Below are positions 10,801-22,599 of a stretch of DNA of 64,000 bases, piece after piece. Position numbers and translations under genes: made by a program. The DNA comes from Gnetum montanum. Its lineage: Eukaryota > Streptophyta > Gnetopsida > Gnetales > Gnetaceae. Numbering within the stretch: position 1 is the stretch's first letter; each line of letters starts with the position of its first letter. The DNA lies in assembly GCA_015680685.1 (NCBI GenBank), contig MNCI01017890.1, forward strand, positions 1,005,332 to 1,069,331, read 5' to 3'. The notes below the pieces were generated by a model. It saw only the letters and a list, made by a program, of their open reading frames with translations, did not search any database and was not told the DNA's origin.

Positions 10801-12974
10801 AATTCTAAGGTGCGGTCACTTACCATCTCTAACTAGTGTAGGCGAGTGGGTGCAGGATCAATCCTTTGAGGAAAAATTGGCCAATTAGAAGACCAATCCT
10901 TATGTAACCAACTACACACTTGGCAGCACTCAAAGGCTCTTGAAAACTACTTATGGTAGTCCACTATAGCCACTTTTATCTGGTTCATTACTGCGGCATG
11001 AAGAATGGGGCCAACCATAAATGTCTCTAACGCTATACGTGCTAAAGCAAGTCCACCACCATCATCGCTCATCCCATTCTCCTCAAAATGGGTCCTGCAT
11101 AGGAAAACAACATTTACATTTAGATGATGACATAAAATTCAAAAATGAAATCAAAAATGTAAATTAAGACTCAAGAAAGCATACCTATCCACTTTATATA
11201 CTATCCTAGGTGGGTTCTGAAATAAAGTATGCACATGAAGGGCTAAGAAAAGTGTGTTGCTGCTATTGTAATGACTATAGGTAGGTAGCTCCCACACACA
11301 TGTCAAGGGATGAGTAGATCTAGAACCCTCAACAGGGCCTCCCTCAACTCTAAAATGTCCCTCATCGATATCAATGATAAAGGCAAGCATGTCTTATGTA
11401 GACCCAGTTAACATGGTCTCAATAATATCATGAGCCATCTATTCACTTAGGTGAGACCATATAACCACATTAAAGTTTTGTAGAATAAATGACAAAAACA
11501 AACTAACATCGAGATGGAACCATATCACATGGGGCCTGATTCGCATGTCATAGGAAGGTGTGTTTGGCCCAAAGGGGCCAAACCAAGCAAGTATGCTAAC
11601 AAGCTCAATTACAAGGAGAGAAGATTTAGGTCCCCTACATACAACCGAAACATTGGGTAAGTAAAAAATCCAAGTACTAACGATAGGTCAACATCACATA
11701 AACAAATACTGCACCCCATGAGACAAGAACACCAATATCTATTTAGTGTATCTGACACTCACTGGGGTACATTAAAATCCACTTCACAATAATTCATGGA
11801 ACATAAACATTTACTCAAGCAAGGTTTAAATCATGAATCTCAGGAAAAATAATAAATAGTATAAACAACATAAATATAGAAATCAATAAATAACAAACAT
11901 CCTGGAAAATTACTTTACACTTTCAAGCCATGATCAAAAGAAAAAAAATTGATGCTAAAGTTTCCCCAAATGACACAGCTCACGCTGCAACCAAATTGAA
12001 AACTAGTCTTTCCTACTAACTCTCCCTTCTCCTAGGATTACGCTAAGAAAACCAAAAATCCTATGGCCTAGGACACCATAAAAAACCCAAAAATCCATAG
12101 CTCGCATTGCCCTTGCCCTAAGCCCAAAAAGTGAAAACCCCAAAAATCTGAGAAAACCCCAAAACGCACATCACAAGAAGCACTAAAAAGCTCATGCTGG
12201 GCTACATATCCTAGCACTCATGCCCCAAATTTACATTCATGCCACTCACGTTGATGCCACAAGTCTAGAAATCCCAAAATCACAGCCACAAAATCTTACC
12301 CTAGGTAATGCTGCTGGAGGAAAAATAGGAGGGGAAATAAACTTACCTGTGCAAAGCCTTCTTCCACGTTGGAATCCTGGCTTGGGGGAGATGTTGGAGA
12401 AGCTCTTCACTCTTCTCCATGAATGCCAGAGCTACTTGCCTCTTTCCCTTATCCCTGCTTGCCTTCCCTCTACCCTTGTCCTTCATGCTTACTCACACTA
12501 ATGCTAACGCTAATGCCTCGGCTCAAGCTACCTGCACTGTAGCTCATGTTGTTGTGCAAATTTCCAGGAACTCACGCTAACAGAAATGGCACCTTCTACT
12601 CCAAAAATTTCCTTTTCTATCCCTCCTAGTATTTTCAATTTAATTTAATTTAATTTATTACCTTTTTCTTTGTTTCCTCTTTTTATTCTAATTTTACTCT
12701 ACCGTGTTTACATGTTATTGTTTATGTCATCTTTGCCTTGTGCTTGCTCAATTTTCCTTATTATTCTAGCCTCTGGAGAGGAGGTCCAAAAAATTCTTAT
12801 GAAAAGGAGGAGAAAAGTGCAGAAAAATCAACAACAAGAATAAATAAATTTATATAAACATATGGAAATACGTAATGATGTGGGTGAAAATTTATAAGAG
12901 TTTAAAATCCCCAAGATCTTATTTTTCACTCAAAAATTTAAAATTTAAAATTTAAAAATGGTGCATATACTCAC
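10801..12974. repeat. Copy 2 of the exact 2174-bp direct duplication
   Basis: This repeats 8626-10799, including copies of exons 1-3 of the minus-strand pseudogene (12486-12347, 11634-11185, 11094-10824). If it is an artefact, the true distance from the plus-strand primer-binding site to pol is about 6 kb rather than 8.2 kb. Sequence to the right of 12974 continues uniquely into the pol region. Confidence 0.95.
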
Positions 12975-12989
12975 TTCAAATGATGAGTC

Positions 12990-13070
12990 AGCATTAGTGG
13001 CCCAGTATGGCCTTAAACTGCCATGTGGCCCGATATGGCCTTAAACTACCATGACTACTGTTGTGTCCCC
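12990..13070 (+). repeat. ATGAC-TTAAACTG motif cluster B
   Basis: Two units, CAGTATGGCCTTAAACTGCC and CGATATGGCCTTAAACTACC, lie just before pol on its sense strand. They are variants of the motif at 5085-5360 and 16680-17045. Confidence 0.55.
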
Positions 13071-13184
13071 CAATTTTATCAGTACATAGTTTGATCACCC
13101 TATGTTCGTTTACATTCAGTAACTCTTTCACCGAGAGGATGTCTCTTACTCTACTCCCATTTTAAATTGGCAGGAGTGAGCACC

Positions 13185-16100
13185 ATGGACATCAAGAATA
13201 TCCTCTCAACATTGTCTCTCAATGGACCATACGGAAAGGTAGAAAGAGCAATCAACCCAGAATCCTTGGATCTAAATCCATCCACCTATAGCAATTTAAT
13301 AGCCTGCACTCAAGAAATGTCAGACTAACCTAAAAACATGGCTAAAACTCTAGATCTAGAAGCTGACAATATCACTGAAGATCCTCTAATTGAAATCCCC
13401 ATTACCACGGTCAATGGCAAAGCCAAAACATTCAAATTAAGTGCCTTACTAGACTCACAACTCGTAGGTGACATCACTCAAGTGTTAAAAGACAACATAA
13501 AAATGTTTGCATGATCATATACTAACATGCCAAGATTAGATCCCCAAATTGTTCAACACAATATTATCCTTGATGAAAAAATCAAGCTCGTAAAACAAAA
13601 AGCATGAAATGTCAGACCCAAGGTAGCATTGGCTATCCATGCTGAAATCACAAAGCTCTACCAAGCCAGCTTCATCCGGGTCATAGATTATTCTGATTGG
13701 GTATCAAACATTGTTGTAGTTCCTAAGAAGAACAATAGTATATGCATATGGATTAACTTCCGTGATCTCAATGTAGCCACCATAAAGGATGATTTCCCGT
13801 TACCTAGCATTGATCAAGTTATTGACATGACTACTAGGCATTCACTATTATCCTTTATGGATGGATTTTCAGGATACAACCAAATAAGAATCAATCCAGA
13901 ACATCAACTTAGAATAACTTTTATGACACCTTGGGGTACATTCTGTTACACTATGATGTCATTTGGTCTTTAAAATGTGGGAGCTACATATCAACGAGGA
14001 ATGACATACATATTTAGTGATTACATGCTCAATTTGCTCAATGATTATGTTGACAATATCACGGTCAAATCTAAAATAATTGAACAGCATGCAAGAGATC
14101 TAGACCTAGTGCTTATACGATGTATCAAATATGAACTTAGGCTTAACCCAAAGAAGTGTGTCTTTGGTGTTAAAACAGGAAAAATGCTTGGCTTCCTAGT
14201 CTCCAAAATAGGGATACGGGTAGACCCCGATAAGGTTAAAGTAATAACCAATATGCAACCACCAAGAAACCTCACCGAACTATGTGGCCTCCAAGGTATA
14301 CTGCAATTCATCATACACTTTATCGAAAGGCTAACAGATGAGTTGAGTCCCTTGCAACACCTCCTATGAAAGAACGTGCATTTCCAATGGACTCGACAAT
14401 GCCAGGAATCATTTGAAAACATAAATTAAGAGTTGGCTTAACTAGCAACTATTTATCCTCTACAAAGTGATAAACCTTTCTACATCTACCTTGCAACTTC
14501 CGATTCCTCCATTGCATCAATGCCTTGTCAAAAATATGAGGATGGAGTTGAAATCCCTATATATTACCTGAGCCACACATTAATCACCTATGAACAACAA
14601 TACAATGACGTAGAAACATCATGCCTTGCCCTCGTCTTCTCCTTGAAGAAATGGTGACATTATCTCTTCTGTAATCAAGTTTACATCATTTTCAAGGATA
14701 ATGTACTCTGTGCCATCACTAATAACATCTATGAGTTGAATAGCATAGCTAGGTGGAAAGCAATGATCGCAGAGTTTGACTTGCACTATGTCGCTCAATC
14801 TTCCACAAAAGGTCAAGCATTAATCAAGCAACTAACCGTCTTGCCAACGCATGATCAAGCAACAATAAATTCCGAATTCCCATATGAGAATGTTAATAGT
14901 ATAGACACTATACCTAACAACTATGAGGTAATCCTCTATTTTGATGGTGCTTCGACCTCCCGGGGAGGAAGGGCTGCGGCCATTTTAACATACCTCTCTA
15001 GAGAAATCTGACCCTTCACCTACCAATTAACCTTTCCTTGTACTAATAACGTGGTATAATACAAAGGTCTTCTTAGAGGTCTTCAAGTAGCATTGACTTC
15101 GGGAATCTCATGTCTTGTAGTTTGAGGAGATTCACAATTTGTCATTAATCAAGTTATTGAGGCTTACGCATGTAAGGCTCTCCATTTACAACTGTATTGT
15201 GATTTGAGCAAACATTTATTGAGGCAACTGGTAGAAACCGACATACAGCATGTCCCTAGGAATGAAAACATCATTGCCGATGCACTTGCCACACTAGCCT
15301 TAAACATGACACCCGAAATGTTCCATGCATTGCCTAGCTCTATAACAAGTTGTGCCAAACCTATAATTAACAGTATTGATGAAATTCCTATAGCATCCAT
15401 TAGTACGACACACGCGATAGAATGGTACGATGACAAAAAGGAGTACCTTCTAAGAGGAAAACCTCCATAAAACTTGACAAATTCTCAAAAGGACGCCGTA
15501 CGAAAACATTCCCAGCAATATGTGGTAATAGGAGACACCTTGTGTCGCAAATCTTATGAAGGCATCCTGCTAATGTGCATTAGTAGCATTGACGATAAAA
15601 CAATTGTAGATCAAGTCCATGAAGGACTTTTTGGAGGGCATATAGCACCCAAAGCAATGGCAACAAAGATTGGGCACTTAGGCTGTTATTGGCCACACAT
15701 GGAATACAATTGCATCTCCAAGGTCAGAACGTGTGACATTTTCCAAAGGCATGGTAATCTATTACATGTGCCACCTAACGAATTACACACAACACAAATC
15801 ACATGGCTGTTCCAAAAATGGGGATTAGACGTAATTGGACCAATAATGCCATCACCCTCTGCCAGACATAGCTTTATTATCAGAGCTACTAAATACTTCA
15901 CAAAATGGGTAGAAGCTATCCCTCTTAGAAAGAACACTTCAAAACATATTTGCACTTTCATAATTGAAAATATCATGACTCCTTTTGGTATTCCAATGAC
16001 CATTGTTACTGACAATGGGCCACAGTTCAGCAGTGCAGATACAAAATGTTTTTGTGAAAGCCTGGGTATTAAACATGCATTTTCATCACCTTACTACCCA

Positions 16101-16648
16101 TAGAACAATGGCCAAGCAAAGGCTACAAACAAAACTATCGTCATGGTGCTCAAAAATATGCTTAATCAGAGCAAGAAACGATGGCATGAATAATTAGTCT
16201 ATGCATTATGGGCATACAAAATGACACATCGTACATCTATAGGTAAAACACCATACAGTCTTGTGTACAGATCTAAAGTTGTTTTACCTTTAGAATTATA
16301 GGTTCTTCATCGCGAATAGCTCTCTCAGAACTTCTCGATGAAAGTTAAAATAATGAACTACACATTGCTGACCTCGACTCAGTAGAGGAAGAACGTGTGT
16401 GAATGCTTGATCAAATCGAATGGTACCAAAGACAACAGCAACAGCGACACAAACACGATCTACACAGGCGCCCCATTAAAGAAGGATACTTAGTCCTTAA
16501 AGCCACCCATGAACATATAAACAAATTCTCAACCAACTGGGAAGGTCCTTACTTAGTCACCAAGGCATACAATAATGGAGCATTCAAACTTGCTGACATG
16601 GACAGGAACAAGTTTGCTAATCCTACAAATCCCTTGTACCTGAAATAG
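13185..16648 (+). pseudogene. Tat-like Ty3/gypsy pol: RT, RNase H, second RNase H, integrase
   Basis: Reverse transcription and integration polyprotein. From ATG 13185 (MDIKNILSTLSL) one frame runs to about 16290, broken by in-frame stops only; the integrase C-terminus is in another frame (16403-16648). RT occupies about 13629-14190, with its catalytic YxDD reading YVDN. RNase H follows (about 14470-14830; DVETSCLAL). A second, archaeal-type RNase H domain (about 14931-15310; LYFDGAS, GDSQFVINQV, IADALA) is diagnostic of the Tat/Ogre branch. Integrase begins near 15590 (GGH; CDIF where CxxC is expected). Its catalytic Asp residues are kept (GLDVIGP, VTDNGPQF) but the Glu position is Lys (GQAKATNK). 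The C-terminus has NWEGPYLV and ends YLK at 16648. Gag and protease are missing upstream. Not functional. Confidence 0.88.
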
Positions 16649-16679
16649 TACTATGTCTAATAAAATTGAGGTATAGAAA

Positions 16680-17045
16680 AGTCTTGACATCATGACTTAA
16701 AACTGATACCAGAGAAAAGTCCTTGTATCATGACTTAAAACTGATACCACAGAAAAGTCCTAGCATCATGACTTAAAAGTGATACCATAGAATGTCCTGG
16801 AGTCATGACAATAAATCGACACAAAGCTCTATCTAGTAGGACATTAAACTACCACATCTATCTGCCATGACATAAAACTAGCACCTAGAGTCCACTAAGA
16901 TGATAAACTGGTTTGCCTCTTTATAGTCCACTATGACTATAAACTAGCAATGCACCATCCACTATGACACTAAACTGGCACCATCCAAGGGGTTACGGCA
17001 TGAAACTAACCCTTAATAGTCCACTAAGACTATAAATTGGTGACA
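16680..17045 (+). repeat. ATGAC-TTAAACTG motif cluster C
   Basis: This is the densest cluster, just after the integrase end: about ten units such as CATGACTTAAAACTGATACC and CACTATGACACTAAACTGGC at 25-45 bp spacing. The first three are near-identical ~46-bp units containing AGAAAAGTCC. It lies where the 3' untranslated part of the element should be. Confidence 0.65.
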
Positions 17046-17605
17046 CCATCAATGACCAGGCAAAACTTAAAAAGAAGTGTTGCTGCAATTGGTTGTGCCT
17101 GTTTCATAAAGACTTACTGCATAATTTGTCCCATGGACCTTGATGAAGCTGATGTTGTTCATGATTTTCTCTACTTTGAAATTGCACATGGTGGCTCCAT
17201 CTCCTCGACTGTTCTTAAAGTTTAAAATTCCTAGTTAACCAATTCATTTGTGGTTTTCTTATCTTCTAGGAGTTGTATTTGCAAGATGACATGTCTGAGG
17301 CATTTGCACACAAGTGCACTTCATCATGACGATGAGGTATCATGTTCTTCCTTATGCCTGCAACTGGGTTAATCAATCCATTCATAAGTACATTCCCAAC
17401 TCCTAATACATTCCCTATTTTCCATCATGTTCTCCTTATCCCATTCAATTACATCCCCTTGATACATTCTACTCATCCCAAAGCTCTTAATACATTGTTA
17501 CACACTGTAACTCTCTAAGCAGTTGCAACGTAAAGCATAGTACATAGTAGATGATACAAAATGCAAATGCATGAGCACGAGCACAACATTGAAAACAAGC
17601 TCTTT
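17046..17605. other. No gene seen; 3' untranslated part of the Tat-like element
   Basis: There is a 62-residue open frame at 17037-17225, but I recognise no domain in it. Nothing else here can be supported. Confidence 0.4.
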
Positions 17606-17711
17606 CAAAAAGACCAAAAAGAAAACAAAACAAAAAGAAAACAAGACAAAAAGAAACAAAAATAAAAGAAGAAACAAGAAATAAAAAGAACAAAAGAGTC
17701 AAAGAGCAAAA
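17606..17711 (+). other. A-rich purine tract, probable polypurine region before 3' LTR
   Basis: About 105 bases are almost entirely A with scattered G and C, in AAAAAGAAAAC-like units. It precedes a TG at 17712 that could open the LTR. Polypurine tracts at this position prime plus-strand DNA synthesis in LTR elements. The open frame on the opposite strand (17487-17702) is just this tract read backwards. Confidence 0.5.
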
Positions 17712-18446
17712 TGCACGGAAAAGGTCTTCATGACCCCATTGACATCATAAACCAAAGACTATTAGCCATTCTCATACAAGCCCCAGGTGAGAAGGTAATT
17801 TTCTTGGAAAACAGTTACACTCGTGTCTCAAAGAGACCATGTTGCACATCATTGCATGGATTTGTCTATTTACAATTGGCCCCATAAATACTCTATAATA
17901 GTCCCATTTCTCCAAAGAACACACCTCCTATGTCTTGGCTCCATGTCTGCTAAAAATCGGCTATTGACAAGGACCAATGACATCGCTTTTTAATGTGAGA
18001 GCATTCCTCTCTCAAAATCCCAATAGTAATCATAACCCTTGATCAACTCCTGACTTCCCTCAATTACAATCCCTCACATCTTGAACTTCATTCCCCCAAT
18101 CCCATGTACTTTTGAAAATGGTGCGATGATATCCAACCAAGGATCAATGGTTAATGATTGATGCTTGATCGTTCATGGTGTTTTGCACTTCTTTGTCAAT
18201 GCCTCTTGGGTGGATTCCTCTAGATGTCAACAAAGAGGGGCCAATGAAACACCACTAATTTTGGCCTAACACTTTGAAATGAAAATGACTCAAGTCCTTT
18301 TGAAGTTTTGGGAGGCAAAATTTGGCTAAGTCATTGAGCTCACACCCAGCCTACCTAAGGTAGTTTTCTCACCCTCAGTGTGAGCAACTCCAAACAGCAT
18401 CAAAATCAACTTAACAAGTGCATGTCACACTGTGGTCACACTGGAC

Positions 18447-18610
18447 TCATGCTACAGCATGACCACAACATGACTGACTCAGAATGACCTAATTACTAAG
18501 GTGCAAGTCATCCTCATTGTTGACAACTTTAGATTTCAGCCTCAGAATTCCATATTTCAGCTCAAAATTGCAAGTTTTTGGGCTCATGCTGTAGCGTGAG
18601 TCCAACGTGA
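18447..18610 (+). promoter_or_regulatory. Imperfect palindromes in LTR U3
   Basis: At 18447-18462, TCATGCT and AGCATGA flank a two-base spacer. At 18593-18610, CTCATGCT and AGCGTGAG flank GT. The design (arms around GCT-NN-AGC) matches the palindromes at 4570-4589 and elsewhere in Tat-type U3 regions, although the surrounding sequence differs. Confidence 0.5.
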
Positions 18611-19234
18611 CCTACCATAAATAGCTCAAAATAATTCATTTTCAACATCAATTTCTAACTCTCAAGATCAACCATAACCAAACATTTGATGCACTCAGGA
18701 ATTAGGCTTCAAAAATCAAAATTTGGTGAAAAATTGCAAGTCTTTACTCACTCATGGTAAGGTCACATTGAAGTCATGCTGTAATGTGAGTACAGTGTGA
18801 GTGTAGCATGAGTATAGTGTACACATGCTAAAGACATGCTAAGACATCTACGACAAAATCAAATCATGCTGGAAGTAGAAACACCTCAAACAGCCACATA
18901 ACCACTCAAATCGACATCCTACAGTAGTCAAGTTGCAGATCCAGAAGTTTCAATGGAGCCAAAACCAAAGTCTCTTGTTGTACATTATCTTTTCATTATA
19001 AATCTTCATTTGTGGGCTTGTTGAGCCCTCATGGTCCAAATTTTATGTGCTTCCATGGGCTTGAGTAAGCCACACTTTGTAAGATATGATGAACCTAGTC
19101 AAGAAATGTAGCTTTCCCACACACGTCCAACTCACACATAGCTATCCATTGGACACGTGTCATAAGATTTTTGTTTCCCTTATCTCCCAATCGTTGATTC
19201 CATTCATGAATTCCGCACCCGAGCCCGACCCAGA

Positions 19235-19246
19235 CCTATAAATACC
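19235..19246 (+). promoter_or_regulatory. TATA box of plus-strand LTR
   Basis: CCTATAAATACC lies 560 bp before the LTR end, so transcription would start near 19270. An ACATC microsatellite follows at about 19375-19395. Confidence 0.65.
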
Positions 19247-19808
19247 TTGTCAATTCACATAAACCAAGGTTGGCAATTTCGAAGGTTGACGGCTTAGGAA
19301 ACTTAGACCAACAATCCTTGGGTGCTTAGCACACTTGACTCCTAGCATCCAAGCACTTATGACACACATCACATCACATCATCACATCACATCACCTTGG
19401 GGCTTGGTGCTTGACCTGCCATCCACACGTGTAGCTACACTTTGACTGATACACATTGTTTTCTAGCAATAGAATATAGTTTGTTTTGCCAGCCATTATT
19501 TCCTGCTTACTCTATTTTACATTCAATTTATATTTTGTTTATGATATCTGCATACATTTCTATTTACACTTCATGAGTACGATTTACATTTAAGACATTG
19601 GTTACGATAACCCCAGTGCAAGCCATAGTTTATGCTTGGGGAAGTCCTTGGTTGATTTTCATGCAGACCATCCAAGGCACTCTACCTTCATTCCCTTTCC
19701 CAGCTTGCCCTCAAGAAAAGGCAGAGTTAGCTATGTCTACCTGATAATCTTTCTATGTTTATTTTCCCTTCCAGCCTTACACCGATAATTTAGGCCAATA
19801 CAGTAAAT

Positions 19809-19825
19809 TGGCACTAGAAGGAGGG
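19809..19825 (+). other. Primer-binding site after the 17.7-19.8 kb LTR
   Basis: TGGCACTAGAAGGAGGG begins six bases after the LTR CA. A primer-binding site here means that the LTR also acts as a 5' LTR of a second plus-strand copy, of which only the leader to about 20.09 kb remains. Confidence 0.65.
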
Positions 19826-19861
19826 CCTGACTTATTTGTTGTTTGTTGAAATGTTGACCAC

Positions 19862-20090
19862 GCTACCTATCTAAATGTTGCACAAACTAAGTAGCGATTA
19901 AAGCTCAGTTAGTCTACACATGCTAGATTGACTTATCCATCCTGCCTCTGTCAGTCTCCATGTCAGTCTTCCTATCAAAACATTGATAATGCTACTTATC
20001 TAAACACTGCACAAACTAAGTAGTGATTAAATCTCAATCAGTCTACACATGCTAGATCAACTTACCCATCCTACCATCAGAGACTCCCCA
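19862..20090 (+). repeat. ~129-bp tandem duplication in the leader
   Basis: GCTACCTATCTAAA at 19862 recurs diverged at 19991 (GCTACTTATCTAAA). The parallel continues through CACAAACTAAGTAG and TAGTCTACACATGCTAGAT-like stretches to CCATCCTGCC / CCATCCTACC. The two units differ at many positions, so the duplication is old. Confidence 0.7.
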
Positions 20091-20660
20091 TGGGATGAGT
20101 TGGGCCTTGACCAGCCAATAGAGACTTCCCACAGGATGAGTTGCATTACATCCACCATGGTTTCTATGGTTGACGTGAGGAAAATTCCATATGCATCATA
20201 GTGCATATGCATCAGAGGGATGTGCAATCGTGAGTATGTAGGGGATGAGAGGCTATTAGGATGAAGGAGTGGATGTGCATAGGCTATAACAAGATGAGGG
20301 GGATGTGCACTCTTGAGTGGCTTAACTAGTCCAATCATGCACATCAGAGCAATGTGGCAACTTGCTACTACAATAAGATGCATCTTTGCATGACTGCCTT
20401 TGAGGCTTTGTCCTAGAAACACATACTTTGAGAAGATAAAAAAACCACAAAACATGAAATGCAAATGCAAATGCCAAATGTAAAGATGTTGCAAGTGCTA
20501 GATGTGAAGATGTTGCAAATGCATCAAATGTTGTGCTAGTTGCAAGTTCATAGGAAGCTAATGAAAGTGCCAAGGAGATGATGCTACAAGTACTCCGAAG
20601 GTCGCACTAATGGTAGGTGCCCCAAAAGATCAGTAGAATGGTGGGAGGCAATGATGTTGC
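20091..20660. other. No gene recognised; probable junction between plus- and minus-strand elements
   Basis: The open frames at 20057-20494 and 20322-20573 (minus) are rich in His, Leu and Ser and show no domain. Plus-strand leader ends and minus-strand element sequence begins in this stretch, so an inversion or deletion breakpoint probably lies here. Confidence 0.35.
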
Positions 20661-20664
20661 AAAT

Positions 20665-21090
20665 GCGCTAATCCAGTTTAAGGTCCTAGTAGACCGTGAA
20701 CCTAGTTTAAGGTTCTAGAAAATCATGGGATGCTAGTTTATAGTCCTAGTAGACTACTGTGTGCTAGTTTAACATCATAGTAGATGAGCTGTTATGCCAA
20801 TTTAATGTCATAACCCAAGGATTATCCATGCCAATTTATAGTCATAGCAAACTGTCTATTCCAGGTTTTTGCATCATGGTGAATAAGTGCTTACCTTGCT
20901 TGTGTGAGGTGCAATGCTGCATGCATAGTCATGATGTGTGCCTGCAAGATCCTACAAAAATCAACTAGAAAAACAACATCAAGCAGCACCTATCGTAAAC
21001 AAAGTTAAAATTCACAAATGAAAGAAAATTAATGCAAAAGTTAATAGTTTTAGGCCATTATGGACCATGGGCTAGTTTAAGGCCTTTTTA
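20665..21090 (-). repeat. ATGAC-TTAAACTG motif cluster D
   Basis: On the plus strand these read as CTAGTTTAAGGTCCTAGTAG-like units (20675-20870, about seven copies) and one more around 21050-21085. On the minus strand they match the motif of clusters A-C. Their direction agrees with the minus-strand gag-protease to the right. Confidence 0.6.
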
Positions 21091-21299
21091 GGCCATGTGT
21101 TTTTGTAGTTTTATAATTTTTTTTAATTTTTATGTGTTTTTTATGTTTTTCAGATGCAATGTGTAAGCTAAGTCGATGGATGTGTAAACAAAGCAAAAAA
21201 CATGCAAACAAAATGAAATGCATGATCTAAGCAAGTAGGCAAAATGTAAATGCGTAGTCTAGTGTGATGCAAACAAAAGTCAAAAATGCATGGTAAGTG

Positions 21300-22010
21300 G
21301 AGGCAAGAAATAAGCAAGTGCTTAGCATGTTTTTGGCCAAGGGATCATCTTGATCAGGTAGTTGTTTCCTAATCTGGTTTGGATTAGGGGATGTGTAGAG
21401 CTTAGGGTCCTCTGGGAGGTTGTTGGCCTCAACCATTTGTTTGGGTGTGTTAGCCTTAGGCATTGCATTTGCTGCTGCAAGTGTACCACCAAGAAACTCC
21501 ACCTCCAACACTTGTTCCATGTCTATGTTATGGGTAGCTAGAGGAGAGACGTTATCACCATGGATGATAACTTGATCACCTTTGTATAGTAGGTGGATTT
21601 CTTGATGGATGGGAGAGGAGATGGCCCATAGTTAAGCTAGCCAACACCTACCTAGGATCAAGTTGAAGCCGGGCATCTTCTCTATAATAGCGAAATCTAC
21701 AATGGTGAGGAACTACTCTCCTTCCATGAAGGCTAAGTTGGTTGTACCCCTAACAATGAGGTGTCATCCATTGAAGGATTTTATACATGTGGTTTTTGTT
21801 TTCCTAATTTTGTCTACCATGCCTAGCTTTTTGATTATGGAGTACAGGACTACGTTTCTTGCTACACCATCATTGACATGCAACCTATGGATCATGCACT
21901 ACCTAACACATATGCTAATGGATAGTGGAGCTATAGTAACCTCCCCTAATTCGAGGTTAATCTTGACTACATTTTCATGAAACACTAGGGATCTTGAACC
22001 TAATTCCTAT
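21300..22010 (-). pseudogene. Tat-like retropepsin (protease), decayed
   Basis: Aspartic protease that would process gag-pol. On the minus strand, from about 22000 downward, I read VNDGVARNVVLYSIIKKLGM, then GTTNLAFMEGE, then FAIIEKMPGFNLILGRCWLA, then QVIIHGDN. The order (start of the fold, a central strand, then xLGRxWL followed by HQxxxL and IxGD) is that of proteases in Tat/Athila-type plant elements. The expected catalytic triad reads NDG and there are several stops. Its downstream frame continues to about 21300 without a recognisable domain. It is in a different phase from the gag upstream, so a frameshift lies between them. RT and integrase, expected next, are absent. Confidence 0.65.
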
Positions 22011-22599
22011 GGTGTAGGGACCAACATTATTGCATAGATGTCCTCCATAGCAAGAATAGAGGCCAACATCTAGGCCAATGCTTGGTGGTAAGAAGATGAG
22101 GTTATGGCTAGGTCGTACATGCTCAACGTTGTGTTCATTTGCTTGATCATTTGTTTCACCTGGGTTAGTGTAGCTACAAATTCCTTGTCATCAGCCATCG
22201 TGTTGGCCTTGACTTCCTCCATGTAGCTTGAAAGACGAATCTCATAGAGGGGACTTGGGCTTGGGTTGCTTGGCTTACTTGGTGGCAGGGATCCCAGTGT
22301 TTGGTTGTTGCTTACTAGTTATGACCTTTGCTTCAACCATGAGGATTGCGAGGTGCTTGTTTGTGCTCTTTCATTGCCATTTGATAAGCCTACCCAGATT
22401 GCCAATGGGGTCAACCCTTGAAAAAGGAAAGGCCGAGATGTTTCCCACTATTGGGCTTCGGGTAGGTGAGGGGCCATCATGTTGTGGCACCCTTATGACA
22501 AATGGTGGTTTAGGAGTAGGTGCAAGGCCAACTTGTTGTAGCATCTTGATGATGAAAGGTTGCTTAGTGATTGTTGTTACTGTGTCAGTTTAACATCTT

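Larger units (their letters stand above)
17712..19802 (+). repeat. Plus-strand Tat-like LTR
   Basis: This runs from a TG after the purine tract to a CA at 19801-19802, just before a primer-binding site. It contains a TATA box (19235-19246), the LTR-end block GACCATCCAAGGCACTCTACC (about 19667), and a U3 with imperfect palindromes (18447-18462, 18593-18610 and a diverged group at 18775-18830). It could serve as 3' LTR for the pol at 13.2-16.6 kb and 5' LTR for a truncated second copy, as happens in recombined tandem arrays. The left end is inferred. Confidence 0.5.

Noticed and set aside
8626-12974. A recent biological tandem duplication of part of the antisense gene
   Set aside because: Exact identity in old sequence and a boundary exactly at a single N point to unmerged contig overlap.
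17487-17702. 71-residue minus-strand ORF rich in Phe and Leu as a membrane protein
   Set aside because: It is the A-rich purine tract read in reverse.
21663-21980. 105-residue plus-strand ORF
   Set aside because: It is the antisense shadow of the minus-strand retropepsin, which shows recognisable protease motifs.
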